NCBI RefSeq assembly: GCF_036373705.1
Contig: NC_089857.1
Location: 32,160,284-32,224,283, forward strand
DNA: 64,000 bases
From: Amia ocellicauda
Taxonomy: Eukaryota; Chordata; Actinopteri; Amiiformes; Amiidae
Direction of reading: 5' to 3'
The translations under genes were made by a program, and so were the position numbers. Below, piece after piece: positions 52,370 to 64,000 of this stretch. Within the stretch, counting starts at the first letter, position 1, and every line of letters starts with the position of its first letter. Below the pieces are notes generated by a model. The model ran no database searches. It was not told where the DNA came from and saw only the letters and a program-made list of their open reading frames with translations.

Positions 52370-53820
52370 ACTTTCTACTACACATAAGCACCTGGCTGAT
52401 TATGGCATCCCTGGGCAATGTGGCCAACTTGACCACAATGGTGGCACACAAAGGGCTCCTTGTGACATGGAAACTTCTGAGTTGCTGTTCCATTGCTACT
52501 TCCTTGGTTACTTGTGGGGGCGTACCTGTAGGTGGTAGCAGTTTGCTACATGACCATGGACTCCAAATGTCCCACCTTCCCAGCCTGCTGCCTCTGGTAA
52601 GTGGCAAGGTCCTGGACCATTGTGGTAAGACTCTGAACAGGATCTGTCAACCCTGCTGTGGCTGTTGCTTCTCGCTGGGGCAAAATATTACTTGCACTCT
52701 CCTCCACACCAGCTGCAGTTTGCTGCAGGCTGTTAACACTTTTGGCTCTCACCTTCTTGTCACTTAGTACATTTTTCTCCCTCACCCACATCTCAGTTCC
52801 CCTTGTAGCTGCCTGAATGTGAGATAGCGGGGCTGCATGGGGGCAAGAGGGTCACCGATGAACTGCATTTCTTTCCCTGTGTGTCTGTGTAAACAAGGTC
52901 ACTGTCTCGCGGCCTTGCTGTGCTATGGTACTGTGCCATAGTGCAACCCTGATACCCAGAGGAACAGAGTCTGATAAGAACCAGTTTTCTCCAGCAATTT
53001 GGGCTTGATACATCATACAAACCCCTCCTTATATTAAACATTATGTATGCTTTAATTTTCCCCGGTTTAACCATATATAGGTTTTCCTAATGAGTTTTCA
53101 GGCAGAAACTGAACTTGCACTCATCACGGGACAGACATGTGGGTCCTGCTATCTTTCACTCCTGTCTGGTCTGCATAAAAGTGCCTGTAGTTTGTAACTT
53201 CTCTAAGACTGTTCTTGGGGTCGCCTCTTGAACCTCTTCCTTGCAACTGCATGTAATACAAAACCTCTGATTGGAAACATATATCTCTCTCCGGATTTCT
53301 TTGACTCTTCAGTCACATACATCTTTTTCACTTATTCCGTGCATGAACTGCTGTGTGATCTTATAATCCCTGTTTTAAAAAAGTTTGCCTTCATTTATCT
53401 TTTCTTCAGTACTCCTCAATAGAGCATCTAACTCTCTAAGTGGGGGCGGACTCATCTGGATACTGGTGTCGCTCAATTAAATCTGCCATCGGGTCAAGGG
53501 ATAGGTGGCAGTCGCTATACTCGGCCCTCAGCTCCTCAGAAGCCCTGTACGTAACCTGCTGTTCTAATGGGAGATTCTACACAAGATTTTTTGCTCCACC
53601 GCTCAGGTAACGCACCAGTGTGTCAAAGTGCAGGTACTCTGGAACATGTGTGGCACTTAACAGATATTGTACATATTTTATCCAGTCCTCAATGTCAATC
53701 CTGCAATCTTTACCACCACTGAATAATGGATTTCCTCTCACCTGATGCATTGCTGGCACATGGGCAGGAGCTGGGCCCACTGAGGATGTTTTGCCCCTCA
53801 TCAATCCTTCCCAACTGCAA
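52370..53820 (-). pseudogene. Ty3/gypsy gag remnant with CCHC zinc knuckle
   Basis: A capsid-like stretch (DIEDWIKYVQYLLSATHVPE ... LSGGAKNLV) at about 53580-53760 is followed by an in-frame stop. A later block at about 52540-52800 reads NVLSDKKVRAKSVNSL. A CCHC knuckle (CHHCGQVGHIAQGC) lies at about 52395-52450. These lie in different frames, and some central parts are unrecognisable. Confidence 0.7.
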
Positions 53821-53827
53821 TCACATA

Positions 53828-55049
53828 CACTCACCTAAAGAATTATTAGGAACACCATACTAATAATGTGTTTGACCCCCTTTCGCCTTCAGAACTGCCT
53901 TAATTCTACGTGGCATTGATTCAACAAGGTGCTGAAAGCATTCTTTAGAAATGTTGGCCCATATTGATAGGATAGCATCTTGCAGTTGATGGAGATTTGT
54001 GGGATGCACATCCAGGGCACGAAGCTCCCGTTCCACCACATCCCAAAGATGCTCTATTGGGTTGAGATCTGGTGACTGTGGGGGCCAGTTTAGTACAGTG
54101 AACTCATTGTCATGTTCAAGAAACCAATTTGAAATGATTCGACCTTTGTGACATGGTGCATTATCCTGCTGGAAGTAGCCATCAGAGGATGGGTACATGG
54201 TGGTCATAAAGGGATGGACATGGTCAGAAACAATGCTCAGGTAGGCCGTGGCATTTAAACGATGCCCAATTGGCACTAAGGGGCCTAAAGTGTGCCAAGA
54301 AAACATCCCCCACACCATTACACCACCACCACCAGCCTGCACAGTGGTAACAAGGCATGATGGATCCATGTTCTCATTCTGTTTACGCCAAATTCTGACT
54401 CTAACATCTGAATGTCTCAACAGAAATCGAGACTCATCAGACCAGGCAACATTTTTCCAGTCTTCAACTGTCCAATTTTGGTGAGCTTGTGCAAATTGTA
54501 GCCTCTTTTTCCTATTTGTAGTGGAGATGAGTGGTACCCGGTGGGGTCTTCTGCTGTTGTAGCCCATCCGCCTCAAGGTTGTACGTGTTGTGGCTTCACA
54601 AATGCTTTGCTGCATACCTCGGTTGTAACGAGTGGTTATTTCAGTCAAAGTTGCTCTTCTATCAGCTTGAATCAGTCGGCCCATTCTCCTCTGACCTCTA
54701 GCATCAACAAGACATTTTCGCCCACAGGACTGCCGCATTCTGGATGTTTTTCCCTTTAAAACAACATTCTTTGTAAACCCTAGAAATGGTTGTGCGTGAA
54801 AATCCCAGTAACTGAGCAGATTGTGAAATACTCAGACCGGCCCGTCTGGCACCAACAACCATGCCACGCTCAAAATTGCTTAAATCACCTTTCTTTCCCA
54901 TTCAGACATTCAGTTTGGAGTTCAGGAGATTGTCTTGACCAGGACCACACCCCTAAATGCATTGAAGCAACTGCCATGTGATTGGTTGGTTAGATAATTG
55001 CATTAATGAGAAATTGAACAGGTGTTCCTAATAATCCTTTAGGTGAGTG
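53828..55049 (-). mobile_element. Tc1 (DD36E) element, family E copy 2, nearly full length
   Basis: Ends CACTCACCTAAAG at 53828 and CTTTAGGTGAGTG at 55049, with TA on both sides (53826-53827 and 55050-55051). 1222 bp. The transposase lacks only one base of frame. It is inserted at the gag end of the much more decayed Ty3/gypsy copy, so it is the younger of the two. Confidence 0.93.
53860..54901 (-). pseudogene. Family E DD36E transposase with one frameshift
   Basis: MGKKGDLSNFERGMVVG starts at 54901; near 54750 a one-base gain relative to copy 1 (TGTTGTTTTAAAGGG for TGGTGTGAAAAGGG) changes frame. The remaining 292 codons are open to the end (AKGGQTHY, 53860). In that frame the catalytic residues are D101 (VAWSDESR), D192 (FQQDNAPCHK) and E229 ([10 protein letters not shown]), leaving 36 residues between the last two. 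The helix-turn-helix regions and glycine-rich box are intact. Without the one-base change it would be a typical full-length Tc1-type enzyme. Confidence 0.88.
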
Positions 55050-55051
55050 TA

Positions 55052-55900
55052 TAAGCCCGCACGGTTACACTATGGGCATCCTCATAAATAATAGTGTTTC
55101 GTGTATAAAGGAGAGTGTTGCTGCTAATAAAGATGCGGTAACATCTATTATTGCTCTGCGTTGTGTTGCGCAGTGTATTTATTCGAGCCAGACCACGTTT
55201 TAACTCTGGTAAGTATTTTCTTTCTTTCTCCGTTTCGACTCCTGCAATGTAAAGATTATTATTGCAGACGGACATCGGTGCAGCCAGAGACCATTTTTGT
55301 ATATAGCGTCACAATGCTAATATCCATCACAACATCAATCAACTTTTAACTTCAAAGCAAAACAGCAGATAGCCACTTGCATCATTTCACTCGTCACTCG
55401 TCTTAATTTCTCTAAAATACCACTGCAACTATTTTACGTCAGAGCCCCACAGTGTGTGTTATGTGGTTCTGTGTTTGTGGTTAGTAATTGTTCCTGTTTA
55501 CAGGCGAGAAACACCACATCCCTACCCCCAACTAAAATACATCTAAAAACGATTACTTTTATATAATTATACTAATAAAATACTACTACTAATAAATAAA
55601 TAAAAATGTTGAAAAATCAGTAAAATAATTTTAAAAAGAGCATTTCTTGCAGTTAGTGTTTTTGGGCTAATTGTAATTATTTCATGATTTATTTTAAATG
55701 TAAAATGTTTGTATTTCATTGCATTACCTAATTCAAATCACTTTTACTGAAACAGCAAATGTCCACAACATTTTACTGATCAGAACAATGGTTTTATAGC
55801 AAGACTAGCTTTAACTGTGCATTCAACTACTAAAGCCTTTTGGGAGTAGAAATAGGTTGCATAAAATTGCCACACTATCTGCTTCAAATGAAACAAAGAG
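55052..55900. other. Region between Tc1 copy E2 and GOLM1 5' region
   Basis: 55052-55200 may be residual retroelement 5' sequence, but no match to the other end of the Ty3/gypsy copy was found. The rest is AT-rich and unrecognised. Confidence 0.3.
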
Positions 55901-55916
55901 CTGCTTTATATCCGTC

Positions 55917-56207
55917 AAAGCGGCTGGTGGGGAAGCGCGGCCAGCCGTCCAATCCCAGGCTGCAGTGCTGGCACCGTGTCTGCCTGCAAGCCGGCTTCCG
56001 TTTCTTTTTCCTGACTTCCTGGTGGTTTTGTGTGTTTATTGAGCTCCAGACTTGAGCACAGTTGAATGGTGGACCACTTTCACTTCAGGATTATGGACGT
56101 TGTATATGTACAATATTAGAATCGCGGGCGATAGTACTGCATTAAGAACAACATTAGGCCTCTCAAGCAGGCCCAGCGCCTTTGGCTGCGCAGTAGTCGT
56201 GTGGGGG
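55917..56207 (+). promoter_or_regulatory. Candidate GOLM1 promoter / non-coding first exon
   Basis: A locally CpG-richer block (AAGCGCGGCCAGCCG near 55933) ending in a good donor (GGG|GTAAGT, GT at 56208). GOLM1 coding begins only 13 nt after an acceptor at 57953-57954, so an upstream non-coding exon is required; this is the best candidate seen. Not proven. Confidence 0.3.
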
Positions 56208-56209
56208 GT

Positions 56210-57544
56210 AAGTTTGTACTCATATTTTGTACAGTCAGCTGAAGTGAACTTTGTGCCAGTTTTCTGCACTGATTTTCTTGTCAATTCAATGTAAATCCAG
56301 TCGAGACCAGTGACTTGAGAGCAGTAGGTTTGTGGCTCCCTTACCCCTTTCCCGTTCAATCAATGAATGCTTCTGTTTGAACTACGTGAACCAAGCCTCC
56401 CAATACTGGTACCTACCCCCGAGTCGCGTCCGTTGACTTTTAATATACCGGACTGAAAACAGTTACACATGACCAGCGAAGGACACGGGCACACAATTTG
56501 TATCATCTGCAGTAACAAAAATATATTTACTGCACGGTCAGTAAAGTATACTCTACTTTTACATGACGTGGTAACCGTTATGTTCCACACATTTGCTAAC
56601 CTTTTGTACATAGTCCTAACTAAGCATTCACTTTCCCATGATCACATACACATGTGTGTAAATACAGACATAGATACACAAGCAACGACAAGAACCTGTC
56701 GTCCATCTACCCGCTTTAATAAGAAAATATAGACTTTGTAACCAGGAAGTTAAAAAAAAAAAGATGAGTCCGTTAATTAAAAGAAATAAACGGTAAAAAC
56801 AGGCTAGTTAATTAATAACTATCAGAAAGCACTACAATAAAGAAATATAAATAGTATCTGTAATTTCCTCGACCTCCTTCTTTCTGGTACTTAACACGTA
56901 GCTCTTCATTTCAACAGGTGTGACTGTCCTAACAAAACAGTGACTTTTGAGAAATTGAAATCTGAAGATTTACAGGCATTTATTGACTATTAGTATTAGG
57001 TTGTCACCTTGTGGAGGGGTTTTGTTGTTGCTGGCATTAACTTAGAGGCAGTATGGCTTTTGTATAAAAGGCAATTAAACTTAAAAACACAGTAGTTTCA
57101 TTGTGTAAAAAGAGAGAATCGTGTTGCTTTTAAAGGGACATGCTACTTAAGCTATGTAGTGCCAGATTCACCGGGCCTTACATTTCAAGTGTAACTAACT
57201 TTAATACTTTATTATGTCAAAGGACATGTGCATTACACCATAATAGAATACAATGTTATTAACAGATGCATTAATATCAGTAAATATGAACAATACAAAA
57301 ATACAGCTCATGACACACAGGCTGCATAATAAACCCTATTTTCAGCACTGTACAAAGAATGCAATAATAGGCCTATACAATAAACTCAACAATAGCTGGT
57401 GTAAAAGGTGGACACTAGATGGTATGAAAGATTGGCAAGCACTGTTTGTTCTCATTGTCGGAAAGCAGAAGCAGGTGTGATGCTGGAATTGCTTAGTAAC
57501 CCTTTGGGGACACATGGCTGAAATTTCTCATGTCATTACACCAC
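56210..57544. other. Presumed GOLM1 first intron, left part
   Basis: No repeat or coding exon identified. Confidence 0.35.
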
Positions 57545-57787
57545 ATCACAACCAAGGATGTCTTTATTACTATTATATTTCTTAGCAGACACCTTTATCC
57601 AGGGAGACTTCCAATTGTAACAATATATCACATTATTTTTACATACAGTTAACTGTTTTTACAGCTGGGTCTTTACTGGAGCAATCCAGGTAAAGTACCT
57701 TACTCAAGGGTACAACAGCAGTGTCCTCCACCTGGGATTGAACCCACAATAGTCCAGAGCCATAACCACTACCCAACACTGCTGCCC
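57545..57787 (-). mobile_element. Full-length tRNA-derived SINE with L2-type tail
   Basis: On the minus strand the head holds a pol III A box (TAGTGGTTATGG) and B box (GGGTTCAATCCCA), so it is tRNA-derived. A middle part (GTAAGGTACTTTACCTGGATT) and an L2-type tail (CCTGGATAAAGGTGTCTGC) ending in ATAATA repeats follow. It lies in the presumed first intron of GOLM1. The partial tails at 24.7, 25.4, 29.1 and 30.9 kb appear related. Confidence 0.8.
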
Positions 57788-57967
57788 CTTACTTTTATAA
57801 CCAACATGTCTAATTTTCCTTACCATTCATTCTCATTCGTTAACGGTTATATCTTGTAGATTTACATGGTCCTGTAAGATTTTGTATTGCTAAAGACACA
57901 TTGTTATTTCTTGAGATGCTTTGCTAGTCTTGTCAAAATAAAACTTTCTTTTAGGAAAATATTTGTG

Positions 57968-59111
57968 ATGGGAGGCTTGGGAAACAGTCGGCGAGGTGGG
58001 AGATCTCCTCCACTCCTAATTGTTGCTTTAATTGCCTGCTTGGTCTTTTTGGGATTCAACTACTGGATATCAAACTCTAGGAATATAGAACTCCAGGTAG
58101 GTGTTTTTGATGTCTCTTTATCTTTCTGTTTTGAGGCAACAGTACATGATTAATTGTAAAGAACTGTTTTCTAGTTATGATACTGTACAATTTCATTTAA
58201 AACCAGAACTAAAGGAAATACCTTTTTTAATTTGCTTTTAAGTTCACCTTTACAGAAACGCTTATAAGTTTGTCTCCTTACAGCCCGGTTTTAATAAAAC
58301 CTTCAATCCAATTGCAAATCCAAAATTGATGGCTCTAATTTATAGGGCTTAGTTAAGGAAAGAAGAAAAGGCCATGTAGGGTGACCTTTTGAATATGTGG
58401 TTGTGATTTTTGAGCTAAAAGGTATATATATCCTTATACCCAACAAACACTGTTTTCTTACAGTGGGGGTAAAAGATTAACAGTTGGATTTTTTTGATAA
58501 TTTACCATTTGGGAACTTGAGAAGTGGAATCAGATGCAATATTTAATGGTAATCAGTACTGCCATTAACCAACCTAGGTGACAGCCGATTTTAATTTAAA
58601 TCCTGTCCACTTATATATGTATAATGAAGATGCAAAACTCCTAACGTTTATTGTCTATTATCTATTAACAAAACCTTACAACAACAGCCTTTAGAGTGTT
58701 GCACATTTTTTAGATCACCTTTAACAGGGAAATAGTGTTGAGATTTGTTTCAACACCTTTGTCTACCAAACAACCCCCCTCCCCCCCCCTAATTTTCCAT
58801 AAGCAAATGTCAGTATTGGATAAGAGGAAAAAGCCAAACAATGTCACTGTTGTCATTTTTAGTACTTCACTGCAGTACTTCATAAACCATGCCAGTAATT
58901 TGCTTTTACTCTGTGTGTGTGCTTTGTTTAGACTCGGGTATATGAGCTTGAAGGAAAAGTGAGGCGGGCAGCAGCAGAGAGGGCTGCGGTCGAACTGAAG
59001 AAAAATGAGTTCCACGAGCAGCTCGGCAGGCAGAATGAACAAATGAATCGGATCGAATCTTTGCATCAGCAACAGCTGGTGAAGGCTCAAGTGTCCTGGA
59101 AAGAAGAAAAG
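57968..59111 (+). CDS. golm1: Golgi membrane protein 1 (GP73), first two coding exons (partial)
   Basis: Exons 57955-58096 (coding from ATG 57968) and 58932-59111 have GT/AG borders and join in phase 0 to give 103 residues. Residues 1-14 are a short basic cytoplasmic tail (MGGLGNSRRGGRSPP), 15-35 a single transmembrane anchor (LLIVALIACLVFLGFNYWI), and 44-103 the start of a luminal coiled coil beginning TRVYELEGKVRRAAAERAAV, strongly conserved with vertebrate GOLM1. It is a type II cis-Golgi membrane protein. The paralogue GOLM2/CASC4 shares this architecture, but neighbours ISCA1 and TUT7 favour GOLM1. Later exons were not found before the window ends. Confidence 0.93.
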
Positions 59112-61910
59112 GTATGCTATATTCAGGGTTAAGCCCTCGCATCTCTCGTACTGCTCACACACTTGCCCAGCACCCAATGTACCTCTCAAGATGAAACAAT
59201 ATGTGCGTGTTGAAAATATCCTCATATTTTCAGGGCCTTGCATCATAATTATTTGTCTTACTTGGTCTCTAAAATGGGCCTAATTAATATTCTGAGTGTT
59301 TCCTATTTGGGCATTTCCGTGGTGTTGTTAGTGGGGTTTTGGATGGTTGTTTCATTGTGTGAGAACATCGAGATAAACAAATAATGATATTCATTTACAT
59401 TTAAATCTTAACAAAGAGCCTACAGGGATTTCTGATGTCTGCATTTGTTGGAAAAGGATCACATGGAAGCTTTTTTTAGTTTCTGTTGGATTACTTTTGT
59501 TATTGGTCACAGTACTACATCCTTTTTAATGTGTGTCCTTTTCCAACTCCTATAATTATTGAACTAATAACCACCCACTTGCATGTCTTGTGACACTTAG
59601 TATATTTAAATTTAAAGATCCTGTACCTTGTTTACATTACAAGTGTTCTAGCAATTTGAGATAATCACAGGCATTTACAGCTATTAGGATCCCCACTTCC
59701 ATTGCTGAATTGTAGTGAATCTGTACCAGCATTTCCTGATGTATCGGACAAGGTGAGGCAGTAAGAATTTACTAAGCAAATGTAACTGGAAGGGGAAATG
59801 GAGGTAGTCCAATTTGGAAAGCAGCCATTTTCGTATTGGGTGAACTCAACTCATTATCTATTGGAGTTGAAATGTCAGTGTAATTTATGGTATTGATTGA
59901 GTGTTTATTTCCTGCTTTTTATATGCTGCTAGATTTCTGTATACAGGCCATAATGTAATTTTCAAAGACACCCTGTTAAAAATGTTTTTTGAAATAGAGC
60001 AGATTATGAAAGAGAATTTACTACATATATATTAAAAAAAAAACAGCATTAATCAGATCAAATAATGACAAATTCTACTTTTACTCTGAAGGAAGGAAGT
60101 TGCACTGAAGAAAACCTGCTTTTTCATGAACCGAAAAGGAATATGTTTGTGATCACATCTGTATCCTGACTGTTTTAACATTGGGCTTTTTGTATGTTAA
60201 TTATGGAATTCCTGGAATTAATTGTCTTGCTTTAGTCATTCTAGATGCGGGTGCTCCGTTGTCTAGGAAAACACAGTGTTTTCCCTGATGTCTGCATGAG
60301 AATAATGGAATTGAACCCATAGTATTATAGTACTTCTCTGCGCAGCAAGGTTTAGAGAAGGCGCTTCTGTAGTATCTGCATACGGTGTCGCATACAGGGC
60401 AGCGAACGTGTCACGACAGAGATACAAGAACACAACGATCACTTTCACTTTGTGTGTTCAAATATATCTGCAGGATTTGACTGCACTACACTTTGCATGT
60501 ATGTGCATGTGGGAGCAAAGCAGGAATGCACAATTTTCACAATCCTGTGCTGAAGTTTATACTCTGATATGTATATAATACAAAATAGCTTCAATTTCTA
60601 TGTGTAATTATGTACTTCCAAATGGTATCCTATAGCATCACATAGGAATTAATGACTACAGGGCTCAAGCTAACAGTCGACTCCAATATCCTTATTTTAA
60701 AGGTGTGAAATTCCAGTATGACCCATTTTTTCTGCACAGTGCATTATGAATCATGGACTGAATGTTTGCTGGAAGCCTTGTAATCCTGTTTGTAATGTTT
60801 GCCAAGCAAATAAAAGATTCAAGCAATAGATCAGGGAGTAAATAAGGTATTGCAGCTGTTCTAATAACTGTTTGACTGGTTGGATGCTCCAGTTATATAC
60901 TCCATAAGGGTATTACTGTTTTTCTTATTTATTTTTGGTCATGTCTGTTAGTTCCTCCTTTTTGGCAACGTCTGTTGGGTTGGCTGACTGTTCTAGTGGG
61001 ATGTATTAGATATATTAATGACAGTTATTGAACAAATAGAGCTTGCTTAAAAGGCGTTGCTATTTTAAAACTAGGGAATTGCTGTTGTTACCTGATATTG
61101 CTGTATCTGCTAATGTTTTGTGGCAGAAATGAATCCATTGTAATGGCATTACATTAAGAAATAAATGTACTGTTTCTGTTCTTAGTTCATCTGTGTACAC
61201 TACACTAACATGTATTTTAAGTTGTATTAATATAGTGTGCATAGATTTCCTTAAGTAAGAACTGTAACTATAGTGACAGTCAATTGTTGCTTATTCTCCA
61301 CCTACCCAAAGCTTTATACGCATGCTCATGAAAGAAAAACACATAATTATAACTTCAGTTTAATTAACTCCATTACTCACAGTGGTGTCTCTCAAGACCC
61401 ATAGGAAATCTTTTGAGCGTTCAAATCTATCAAAACTAAAATATTAATTCTATATAGTGAAATAAAGGCCAATATCTCTCTTACATAAACTTTAAAAAGG
61501 GTTCTTGAGATTCCGTCATTCATACTGATGTAGCAATGTTCTCTTGGTAGAAGTGAATAGACTGGAAATTACAGAGAATGAGCGATATGCATGTTGTCTG
61601 AATAGGTGAGTTTCCAGGAAGCACTGGGCAGAGGTGGTGAAAGAGAAGGGACAAGCAAGTGACCTGAATGAGATGGTCAGAAAGGATGGATGAGGCATAC
61701 ATAAGCTAGTTTGCTTTGGCTTTTATTACAGCTTATGATTGATTTTGTCAATCTTGCCCAGCAGGTTGAAGTTTATATTGTTCCATTTTCTTTTCAGTTA
61801 AATTAGAGAATGTGATTGGGGCAATTATTACCAGTTGTCACAGTTGCCATATGATGGATGGTTTATGCAGGATGGTGCTCATTTAATTTACCTTGACTAG
61901 CCTATATGAA
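59112..61910 (+). other. GOLM1 intron
   Basis: No further GOLM1 exon, repeat family or other gene was recognised. Confidence 0.45.
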
Positions 61911-61917
61911 ATACAGA

Positions 61918-63198
<1,281 letters not shown>

Positions 63199-63437
63199 TA
63201 TAATTTAATCTCTACAAAGAATCTCTGCCTTGACAGAAAATACTATTCCTCTTAGTGACTATAGCATAAAATGTTGTCTTTTCCTTTGTCATTGTAAGTG
63301 GGTGAGGACAATAATTGCAGATGAGGTTGATTGATCTTTCCCCCCCATAATCAGCTTGCTTTTATCCAACTTCCTGTGAATTTAACTGTACCTCACATTA
63401 AAATAGAAGAGAGAGCACAGATTTTCATCTAGATATA

Positions 63438-64000
63438 CACTCACCTAAAGGATTATTAGGAACACCTGTTCAATTTCTCATTAATGCAATTATCTAACCA
63501 ACCAATCACATGGCAGTTGCTTCAATGCATTTAGGGGTGTGGTCCTGGTCAAGACAATCTCCTGAACTCCAAACTGAATGTCTGAATGGGAAAGAAAGGT
63601 GATTTAAGCAATTTTGAGCGTGGCATGGTTGTTGGTGCCAGACGGGCCGGTCTGAGTATTTCACAATCTGCTCAGTTACTGGGATTTTCACGCACAACCA
63701 TTTCTAGGGTTTACAAAGAATGTTGTTTTAAAGGGAAAAACATCCAGAATGCGGCAGTCCTGTGGGCGAAAATGTCTTGTTGATGCTAGAGGTCAGAGGA
63801 GAATGGGCCGACTGATTCAAGCTGATAGAAGAGCAACTTTGACTGAAATAACCACTCGTTACAACCGAGGTATGCAGCAAAGCATTTGTGAAGCCACAAC
63901 ACATACAACCTTGAGGCGGATGGGCTACAACAGCAGAAGACCCCACCGGGTACCACTCATCTCCACTACAAATAGGAAAAAGAGGCTACAATTTGCACAA
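63438..64000 (+). mobile_element. Tc1 (DD36E) element, family E copy 3, cut by window edge
   Basis: Starts CACTCACCTAAAGG after TA (63436-63437). The sequence is almost identical to copy 2 through the first part of the transposase, including the same one-base frame change near 63722, and runs off the window at 64000. Confidence 0.92.
63586..64000 (+). pseudogene. Family E transposase, frameshifted, partial
   Basis: The first frame (63586-63783) encodes the same 65 residues as in copy 2, ending through the TGTTGTTTTAAAGGG frame change. Coding continues in the second frame from MRQSCGRKCLVD to the edge at KKRLQFAQ. Confidence 0.85.

Larger units (their letters stand above)
47200..53827 (-). 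mobile_element. Degraded Ty3/gypsy LTR retrotransposon (gag-pol), interrupted
   Basis: Read on the minus strand from high to low coordinates the order is gag, CCHC knuckle, protease, reverse transcriptase, RNase H, integrase: Ty3/gypsy order. Many stops and frame changes break every domain. It is interrupted by a hAT-type element (50776-51617), and its gag end is cut at 53827 by a Tc1 element. No LTR pair, primer-binding site or polypurine tract could be found, and no envelope gene was seen. Confidence 0.85.

Noticed and set aside
47200..53827. Possible endogenous retrovirus
   Set aside because: Domain order, integrase type and lack of any envelope-like frame fit a Ty3/gypsy retrotransposon; no retroviral envelope features were seen.
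57720..57787. A possible tRNA gene on the minus strand
   Set aside because: A and B boxes are present but followed by a SINE body and L2-type tail; no intact cloverleaf was seen.
58710..59246. 178-residue minus-strand frame over the second GOLM1 exon
   Set aside because: It is the antisense shadow of a conserved GOLM1 coding exon and contains no recognisable domain.

Overview
The window is vertebrate nuclear DNA and almost certainly comes from a ray-finned fish. It is AT-rich, has long introns, and is full of Tc1-type DNA transposons, (TTA)n/(TA)n/(GA)n microsatellites and SINE/L2-type 3' tails. Four protein genes can be read exon by exon, all on the + strand: the last five coding exons of TUT7 (2-2353), complete ISCA1 (5399-8760, 129 aa), a complete kisspeptin receptor (30007-35972, five exons, 385 aa), and the first two coding exons of GOLM1 (57968-59111; the gene runs off the right edge). 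The order TUT7-ISCA1-GOLM1 is that of human 9q21.33, but the human locus has no kisspeptin receptor (human KISS1R is on 19p13.3). This is therefore a receptor paralogue that mammals lack at this position. Synteny and intron size would suit either an early-branching ray-finned fish or a teleost; I cannot name the species.

Layout. 1-10.4 kb: TUT7 3' end, a short intergenic region, a CCAAT-containing ISCA1 promoter, ISCA1 and its 3' flank. 11-13.7 kb: a cluster of Tc1 elements inserted at (TA)n tracts. It holds one element with ~200-bp terminal repeats and an uninterrupted 337-residue DD34E transposase, one internally deleted element of another family, and a stray terminus that forms a long palindrome. 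13.7-29.9 kb: gene-poor DNA with a palindromic MITE, SINE/L2 tails, a decayed DD34E Tc1 element and two weak exon-like open frames. 30-37 kb: the kisspeptin receptor. 37.3-39.4 kb: a Tc1 relic beside a DD36E Tc1 element, both abutting (TA)n. 42.6-43.5 kb: a second copy of the internally deleted element. 47.2-53.8 kb: a Ty3/gypsy retrotransposon on the minus strand (gag-PR-RT-RH-INT, many stops, no LTRs found), broken by a hAT-type element (exact ends, 8-bp target duplication) and, at its gag end, by a second DD36E Tc1 copy. 55-59 kb: GOLM1 5' region. 59-64 kb: GOLM1 intron with a second copy of the 26-kb Tc1 family and a third DD36E copy cut by the window edge.

The host genes do not form an operon or pathway. 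TUT7 acts in RNA uridylation, ISCA1 in mitochondrial 4Fe-4S cluster assembly, the receptor in kisspeptin signalling, and GOLM1 is a Golgi type II membrane protein. The most informative content for discovery is the Tc1 population. Five families are present, and three have two or more copies, so shared defects can be compared. Two families show the same disabling lesion in independent insertions, which points to mobilisation in trans.
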